60,000 bases of DNA, from NCBI RefSeq assembly GCF_932526225.1, contig NC_064043.1, positions 2,069,501 through 2,129,500 of the forward strand. Reading direction: 5' to 3'. Source of the DNA: Nematostella vectensis. Lineage: Eukaryota > Cnidaria > Anthozoa > Actiniaria > Edwardsiidae. The notes under the pieces are model-generated. The model made no database searches. It had not been told where the DNA came from and saw only the letters and a list, made by a program, of their open reading frames with translations. The translations under genes were made by a program, and so were the position numbers. Positions 57,201 through 60,000 of the stretch are shown here, piece by piece (the stretch's first letter is position 1; every line of letters begins with the position of its first letter).

Positions 57201-59288
57201 GCATTGGCGTGTTCTTGGACTTGACTCTCCCTAGCATTGCGCGTGTTCTTGGACTTGACTCTCCCTAGCATTGCGTGTGTTCTTGGACTTGACTCTCCAT
57301 AGCATTGGCGTGTTCTTGGACTTGACTCTCCCTAGCATTGGCGTGTTCTTGGACTTGACTCTCCCTAGCACTGGCGCGTTCTTGGACTTGACTCTCCCTA
57401 GCATTGGCGTGTTCTTGGACTTGACTCTCCCTAGCATTGCGCGTGTTCTTGGACTTGACTCTCCCTAGCATTGCGCGTGTTCTTGGACTTGACTCTCCCA
57501 AGCATTGGCGTATTCTTGGACTTGACTCTCCCTAGCATTGCGCGTGTTCTTGGACTTGACTCTCCCTAGCATTGGCGTGTTCTTGGACTTGACTCTCCCT
57601 AGCATTGCGCGTATTCTTGGACTTGACTCTCCCTAGCATTGCGCGTGTTCTTGGACTTGACTCTCCCTAGCATTGGCGTGTTCTTGGACTTGACTCTCCC
57701 TAGCATTGCGCGTATTCTTGGACTTGACTCTCCCTAGCATTGCGCGTGTTCTTGGACTTGACTCTCCCAAGCATTGGCGTATTCTTGAACTTGACTCTCC
57801 CTAGCATTGGCGTGTTCTTGGACTTGACTCTTCCTAGCATTGGCGTGTTCTTGGACTTGACTCTCCCTAGCATTGGCGTGTTCTTGGACTTGACTCTCCC
57901 AAGCATTGGCGTGTTCTTGGACTTGACTCTCCCTAGCATTGGCGTGTTCTTGGACTTGACTCTCCCTAGCATTGGCGTGTTCTTGGACTTGACTCTCCCT
58001 AGCATTGGCGTGTTCTTGGACTTGACTCTCCCTAGCATTGGCGTGTTCTTGGACTTGACTCTCCCTAGCATTGGCGTGTTCTTGGACTTGACTCTCCCTA
58101 GCATTGCGCGTGTTTTTGGACTTGACTCTCCCTAGCATTGGCGTGTTCTTGGACTTGACTCTCCCTAGCATTGGCGTGTTCTTGGACTTGACTCTCCCTA
58201 GCATTGGCGTGTTTTTGGACTTGACTCTCCCTAGCATTGGCGTGTTCTTGGACTTGACTCTCCCTAGCATTGGCGTGTTCGTGGACTTGACTCTCCCTAG
58301 CATTGGCGTGTTCTTGGACTTGACTCTCCCTAGCATTGGCGTGTTTTTGGACTTGACTCTCCCTAGCATTGGCGTGTTCTTGGACTTGACTCTCCCAAAC
58401 ATTGCGCATGTTCTTGGACTTGCGCCTTTCTGAGAACCAGCCAGTGGAAGTCGAACGCATAACACATGTGATTAGTTTTCCTTGAGCCAATCTTATCACG
58501 TGACATGACTTGTTCACACGAGTCACGATGTGATCACGTGCCTTTTCGCACGCGCTTAGCCGGGGTCATGCGATCTGGTCTACCCACCTTGCTCTTCTCT
58601 TTGAAGGTTTTCGAGTCGAACCCAATCCCGCTCGGTTTCCTCTTGGTCGGAGCTCGGGTAAGTGAGGTCGTGGGTTTTTCATTTGTCTTTTTGTATCTTG
58701 ATTTACAGATCGAAAAAATGTCACAGTATTAGTGTCATATCTAAACATTGCAGCAAGCCTTCTTTCTGATAGGTTGATTTTTAAAGGTTCCACTTTTTTG
58801 ATATATTGTAGATTTTTTTTCGTTGTGAAAATAAGAAAGTATCTCTAGCTATTTCTGTTGAAAGCTAAGCTAGCTTTTGCTCTGATGGGTTTATTCATTT
58901 TTTCTTTCATAAACAATAAACCTAAATGCAAAGGGCCATTTTCTCACTTAATTTAAAAACTTGTAAAGATTTTCACTTTAGAGAAGGAAATACGAAAAGC
59001 AAAGCAAAGCAAATTTAAACAATACCAACGGCAACACAATATTATGTACTCGATCAAGAGAGCATAACATATCTTATATGCTCTCTTTATTCGATTCCTA
59101 ACATGTTTTCTGAAATATTCCAATCAAAATGAGCCCAAATAAACCCCAAATGATGTACAGTAGAAGTCGAGGTGTTTATTGGGTGAATTAGGGAAAGGAG
59201 AAATTCTGCGTTCTCACCTTCGCCACCGCATACAAGAAGACACCAGCACATGGACAACCCTTGCCGCCCACTGGAACTTCTCAATCGG
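24094..59288 (-). CDS. CNBD2-like cyclic nucleotide-binding domain protein (multi-exon)
   Basis: Minus-strand exons in transcript order: 59288-59218 (probable), 58652-58588, 55257-55189, 54715-54627, 54260-54187, 31214-31132, 30715-30632, 30307-30249, 29348-29271, 29172-29112, 28149-28056, 27928-27891, 27503-27437, 27363-27254, 26487-26311, 25941-25894, 25207-25166, 24977-24888, 24216-24094 (stop TGA). From the second exon on, all phases match and give 482 residues plus stop; vertebrate CNBD2 is somewhat longer. A first cyclic-nucleotide domain reads FYYVLSGR … SFGELMQG … REHSLICKGSVEVLVLDRE; a second, degenerate one reads LFRSFPMEKF … SPYFFILKSGRCKVV … LKPGDMF. Family knowledge: mouse CNBD2 (CRIS) is needed in spermatogenesis. 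The first exon ends in phase 2 whereas the next begins in phase 1, so an exon is missing there or that assignment is wrong. Confidence 0.88.
24217..24887. other. Last intron of the CNBD2-like gene
   Basis: A 671-bp intron without a repeat array. The sequence near 24760-24840 is open on the minus strand, but it has no good splice borders and I do not call it coding. Confidence 0.6.
25436..25897 (-). repeat. ~25-30-bp minisatellite reaching the exon 25941-25894 5' splice site
   Basis: About 15 copies of GCGTCACGCAACACTACCT with CCCTTT-type linkers. At the exon border the plus strand reads GCGTCACGCAAAACTTAC|CTCCGCG, which aligns with internal GCGTCACGCAACACCTACCT. The copied sequence thus includes the donor (GAG|GTAAGT becoming GAGGTAGGT in copies) on the minus strand. 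Confidence 0.82.
26245..26310 (-). repeat. ~16-bp short repeat starting at the exon 26487-26311 donor
   Basis: On the minus strand the intron begins GTAAGTGACCAAGCCTGA, and the GTGACCAAGCCTGA part recurs about four times over 66 bp. A young-looking, very short array anchored on the 5' splice site. Confidence 0.75.
26500..26752. repeat. Degenerate GACA-rich tract
   Basis: Irregular GACAGACGGAC-type repeats in the intron between exons 27363-27254 and 26487-26311. There is no constant unit length. Confidence 0.7.
26753..27232. repeat. 75-bp minisatellite
   Basis: About six and a half near-identical copies of a 75-bp unit starting CTACAGAAAGACAGTCTAGT, then GGAGAGAGAGAAACAGACAG and GGCAGGCAGACAGACAGGCG with a T7 run. 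The unit length is divisible by three, so both strands show open frames. These are not genes. Confidence 0.93.
28150..28795. repeat. Composite minisatellite next to the exon 28149-28056 acceptor
   Basis: Interleaved short units ACAAACAAGCTAATGAGATA and TAAACACAAACAATTAACGT form a higher-order array. It begins directly at the intron side of the minus-strand acceptor (TTTGTGTTTAG), whose TAAACACAAAC complement recurs in many units. Exon sequence is not included. Confidence 0.85.
28796..29111. other. Rest of intron, A-rich start
   Basis: Positions 28830-28920 are an A-rich degenerate array (AAATAAAAAATATAAACG). The remainder up to the donor at 29111 shows no supportable exon. Confidence 0.55.
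29631..30189. mobile_element. DNA-transposon-like element with internal tandem repeats
   Basis: The ends are inverted: CAGGGCCGTAGCAGG at the left and CCTGCTACGGCTCTG at the right. The interior is about six copies of an ~85-bp unit containing CCCCCAATATTTTC and GACCAGAAGGGGCGTGGCTG. There is no transposase ORF, so it is likely non-autonomous. It sits in the CNBD2-like intron between exons 30307-30249 and 29348-29271. Confidence 0.75.
30716..31131. other. Short intron of the CNBD2-like gene
   Basis: A 416-bp intron. It holds a minus-strand segment (FDPMSDEERLQRRSDN, around 30870-30915) that resembles coding sequence but is not needed for the phase-matched exon chain. Confidence 0.6.
31132..31214 (-). 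CDS. CNBD2-like exon carrying the phosphate-binding FGEL motif, adjoining the 33-bp satellite
   Basis: Encodes ISKVCLYNLAAGVTKM and SFGELMQGATTD. FGEL is the phosphate-binding-cassette signature of cNMP domains. The phase (1 in, 0 out) is met only by the acceptor TCCTAG|TCAGTAAAG, which lies in the last unit of the satellite. Donor ACTGAC|GTAAGT. The next exon (30715-30632) supplies PREHSLICKGSVEVLVLDRE, including an arginine near the cassette's usual phosphate-contact position. Confidence 0.85.
31205..37262. repeat. 33-bp satellite, block 1 (~183 units)
   Basis: The unit on the plus strand is CAGACCTTACTGACTAGGAG plus ACATAAGAAAGCG, with common variants ACC/ATC, TAGG/TGGG/TATG and CAT/CGT. 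Because 33 is divisible by three, a plus-strand frame stays open for 1814 codons (RRHKKAQTLLT) and a minus-strand frame reads KVCAFLCLLVS. Block 1 includes a 1518-bp (46-unit) higher-order repeat. On the minus strand every unit has a TCCTAG acceptor-like and a GTAAG donor-like word. Confidence 0.97.
37263..40637 (-). mobile_element. LINE (CR1/L2-type non-LTR retrotransposon), copy 1
   Basis: A 3.4-kb insertion inside the satellite, minus strand. The 3' end has AATAAA (complement at 37287-37292) and an (ATT)n tail. The flanking CTTAC at 37258-37262 and 40638-40642 may be a 5-bp target-site duplication, although the satellite itself supplies this word. There is no separate ORF1, so the copy is probably 5' truncated. 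Confidence 0.92.
37448..40621 (-). CDS. LINE ORF: apurinic-type endonuclease plus reverse transcriptase, intact
   Basis: 1057 residues from the first ATG (40621). An N-terminal hydrophobic segment ends in a 2A-like motif GDIESNPGY (about residues 97-105). The endonuclease domain shows IAHLNIRSL, SETWL, VVILGDLNAN and the closing LSDHYLVF. The reverse transcriptase shows NYRPISILPTLSKILER, VFIDLTKAFDTVDH, GVPQGSILGPLLF and the catalytic YADD. The C-terminus has the usual cysteine-poor tail of CR1/L2/Jockey-type elements. The reading frame is uninterrupted, so the copy could be coding-competent, but no promoter was recognised. Confidence 0.93.
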   Translation of the reverse strand: MAVWRNFRLSTNLCLFLCIYMVFNSDKPSYVRENTLLNDRDIYFISQTSCRAVIASTSFHQKTSTKVKELNGPLKCVMFCKLFHRACFALALIALAGDIESNPGYLALNDIKNTRGLKIAHLNIRSLINKTDSLRLEGIDSRTIDVLTLSETWLDSQTADAEINLPGFVCARRDRSGTKEGYGGVATFVRDDLAFRLRNDINTGGQECLWIELIREKCKPTLICSAYRAPDADLTSFISSLQDSMPAIDLDKSDVVILGDLNANLMPNSKLPKSDKQKLLNFARTFHFTQLVKEPTRITDTSRTLIDLIFVNKEHRIAISGVVPVPLSDHYLVFCVIKAGVFTKAKPRMLEYRSYKNFDADSFNDDLRNVPWHIVNSMDDIDDALLTWNQLFLEVADDHAPIKRQRVKGTPIPWMNNQISESMKERDIAHRIARKLNTERHWKTYRNLRNKVNKLVKSSKSKYYCDMIEKSKGDSGKIWKAVNEACNRKSTSESIQCIITDNIQHITPSSIATAMNCFFASIGQRLADKFTTCKSNQSSVLNQTCQFQLIELNESFVLEQLLQLKVNKAIGLDKISARLLKNSARTIAPSITNMLNLSIRSGKFPKLWKCSKITALFKSGERTNASNYRPISILPTLSKILERAIHSQLYQFLVSNGLLSSKQFGFRKGLSTVSALSSFVDEVLLNMEQGKLCGAVFIDLTKAFDTVDHEIMLQKLTEIGLSGNPLAWFRSYLASRTQRICCGNSLSEELPVTHGVPQGSILGPLLFVIYINSLPDVLESCCASLYADDTVIYCYGSSSKQLSDNLNQDLLAVAKWMDDHKLTLNLEKTKCMLLGSNRKLESKIKLSVSISNYNVSNVSNFKYLGVFISSDLTWSEHVEYLSGKINQRLGLLRRIKHLLPFRARLLYYNSLVLPLFEYADLVWGDKHNVTIMSNLQILQNKAAKIILDRPLYSSATDALAKLKWLPLEKRRFLRRCVYVFKCLNGLVEHEMDLLKLEDQHNYNTRNKCNIRLPSVKRNWGKQRTEYHAVKDFNSLSQDIKRCTNICTFKRSISQFLT
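40638..43487. repeat. 33-bp satellite, block 2 (~86 units)
   Basis: The same unit and variants as block 1. The part just left of the second LINE repeats the part just left of the first one (with one unit fewer), and the part right of the first LINE repeats to the right of the second. These are marks of a segmental duplication. It contains AGAAAGCAGAAAGCG units with 6-bp insertions. Confidence 0.96.
43488..46862 (-). mobile_element. LINE copy 2, offset exactly 6225 bp from copy 1
   Basis: Same boundaries, tail and flanks as copy 1. The two copies differ by about three substitutions that I found. They sit at the same position of the satellite unit, so copy 2 arose by duplication of the region and not by a second insertion. 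Confidence 0.92.
43673..46846 (-). pseudogene. LINE copy 2 ORF, interrupted by one nonsense change
   Basis: Collinear with the copy 1 ORF. A C-to-T change at 45024 (plus strand) turns a tryptophan codon into TAG between the endonuclease and reverse transcriptase, leaving pieces at 45023-46846 and 43673-45001. A second difference gives Ser to Leu near 45367, and a third near 45398 is silent. The 2A-like motif at 46532-46558 is unchanged. Confidence 0.9.
46863..54103. repeat. 33-bp satellite, block 3 (~219 units)
   Basis: Continues the satellite to its 5' edge (relative to the minus-strand gene) at about 54103, only ~85 bp from the upstream exon's donor. It contains several higher-order blocks, for example a ~866-bp repeat at 49228 and 50094 marked by AGAAAGCAGAAAGCG. 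Long open frames (up to 686 codons on plus, 639 on minus) are by-products of the 33-bp period. Confidence 0.96.
54627..54715 (-). CDS. CNBD2-like exon: start of first cyclic-nucleotide domain
   Basis: Encodes VQRLCRTTRAFNIFPLERE and MDLARYVAYE, the helix and first strand of a cNMP-binding fold. Phase 0 in, phase 2 out. It joins the exon at 54260-54187 (R-YDNARVVACQDRLPERFYY…VLSGR), whose donor is GAGAA|GTAAGT. Together they supply the first strands up to the one before the 23-kb satellite intron. Confidence 0.88.
54716..55188. other. Intron of the CNBD2-like gene, no feature
   Basis: A 473-bp intron between exons 55257-55189 and 54715-54627. I see no array or exon inside. Confidence 0.65.
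55403..58428. repeat. Second satellite, 33/34-bp units (~90 copies)
   Basis: The unit is TTGGCGTGTTCTTGGACTTG plus ACTCTCCCTAGCA (33 bp). A 34-bp form with GCGCGTG instead of GGCGTG is interspersed, so frames shift. CCTAGCA/CCAAGCA and GTGTTCTTG/GTGTTCGTG variants mark a higher-order repeat of ~1065 bp (for example 55669-56172 against 56734-57237). It lies in the intron between exons 58652-58588 and 55257-55189 and does not touch either junction. Confidence 0.95.
58653..59217. other. AT-rich intron near the 5' part of the CNBD2-like gene
   Basis: It should hold the unresolved junction between the first two exons recognised. I found no convincing small exon here. No repeat array is present. 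Confidence 0.5.
59218..59288 (-). CDS. CNBD2-like: probable N-proximal exon
   Basis: Encodes PIEKFQWAARVVHVLVSSC and MRWRR, an amphipathic basic helix like the segment ahead of the cyclic-nucleotide domain in CNBD2 proteins. Acceptor CCCAACAG, donor CGAAG|GTGAGA. It ends in phase 2 and does not join in frame to the exon at 58652-58588, so a small exon may lie between. No initiator methionine was identified; the start is probably in an upstream exon. Confidence 0.55.
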
Positions 59289-60000
59289 CTGTTGGGGAAT
59301 CACACGAAAAACTATAATCTCATTCCAGTTTCTAGTCGTGAAACTATCTACTGCTGTCATTGCCGTGGATTTAAACGAAAAATGAGTCTGGTATGCAAAT
59401 TGGTTACATGTTGAGTGTATTAGCGAATCGATTTTTGCGCCTCTCTGTGGTTTGACAAACAAAGCAGCGCAAAGCAAACAGAAAAGTACGAGAAAAGTAA
59501 ACAATTTCGATCGTATGGCTTGAACAGCTGATTGGCTTATTACATGTATCGTAGCTCATGACACCGATTGAACGGACAAGTCCGCGCGGTTACTTTAGTG
59601 AAGTTGCCACAGAAACGTAACATTGATTTGGATATTTCACACCAAATTTTGATAAGATTTTTCAATTTCGGGCAACAACAACAAGTGGGAAAACGACGAC
59701 AAAATAGACATAACATAATTAAATAAACGGATATCAGTTATATTGAAACCATATTTCTTTCACGTTATTGTGACGATGAACTCAAAAGTGGCGGATAATT
59801 TCAATTTAATTTCGGGCGTCCGCGTTTGTTAGTCTGGAAAGCCTTGGATAACCGCAAAGAAGACTGCTACCTTTAAGGCCGTGCACTTGCCTCTGTCATG
59901 AATAAAAAAAATATCTAATTGCAATCCTTACAGAGATTATCTAGGGTTAAGCTAATTACCCGTTCACAAACGGGCCATAAGCCATTCTGCCTCGGTCAAA
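59289..60000. other. 5' side of the CNBD2-like gene, no assigned feature
   Basis: A further upstream exon, 5' UTR or promoter is expected here or outside the window. I saw no methionine-bearing exon with good splice borders, and no RNA gene. Confidence 0.4.

Noticed and set aside
55230-58465. Many overlapping frames (MLGRVKSKNTP and GVFLDLTLPSI repeats)
   Set aside because: Products of the 33/34-bp satellite on both strands. The 34-bp units break any long frame and the array is intronic.

Overview
This is a window of animal nuclear DNA: many short GT-AG introns, extracellular-matrix and cyclic-nucleotide-binding genes, a CR1/L2-type LINE, foldback elements and an unusual load of minisatellites. 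The gene content and base texture (frequent TGACGTCA and CACGTG words) suggest a non-vertebrate metazoan, most likely an anthozoan such as the sea anemone Nematostella. That assignment is inference and was not tested.

Layout. Positions 1-2955 are mostly non-coding: microsatellite, a 21-bp minisatellite, a foldback element, and a possible terminal exon of an unidentified minus-strand gene. Positions 2956-22458 (+) hold a complete FREM2-like gene. I reconstructed 19 exons whose phases all match, summing to 9195 nt (3064 aa plus stop): signal peptide, 12 CSPG repeats, 5 Calx-beta domains, the FRAS/FREM C-terminal region, one transmembrane helix and a short tail ending in the PDZ ligand TAV. Positions 24094-59288 (-) hold a convergent CNBD2-like gene (cyclic nucleotide-binding domain-containing protein 2). 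Eighteen exons with matching phases give 483 codons including the stop, plus a likely upstream exon whose junction I could not resolve. Its 5' end probably lies beyond the resolved exons or outside the window.

One intron of the CNBD2-like gene (31215-54186, about 23 kb) is almost entirely a 33-bp satellite of roughly 490 units. It contains two near-identical copies of a LINE, carried by a recent ~6.2-kb duplication. A second 33/34-bp satellite fills 55403-58428 in another intron of the same gene.

The most notable observation is a pattern. Many minisatellites here are tandem copies of exon-intron junctions. In the FREM2-like gene the 3' ends of exons 4, 5, 7, 12 and 13, with their 5' splice sites, are the first units of the intronic arrays that follow. 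The array before exon 7 abuts its 3' splice site. In the CNBD2-like gene the 23-kb satellite unit matches the 3' splice junction of the downstream exon, including about the first 13 exonic bases. Its reading frame runs into that exon without shift, so each unit is a potential decoy acceptor able to add 11-residue blocks inside the cyclic-nucleotide-binding domain. Two other arrays in that gene touch 5' splice sites. The very long open frames in the satellites are by-products of repeat units divisible by three, not genes.
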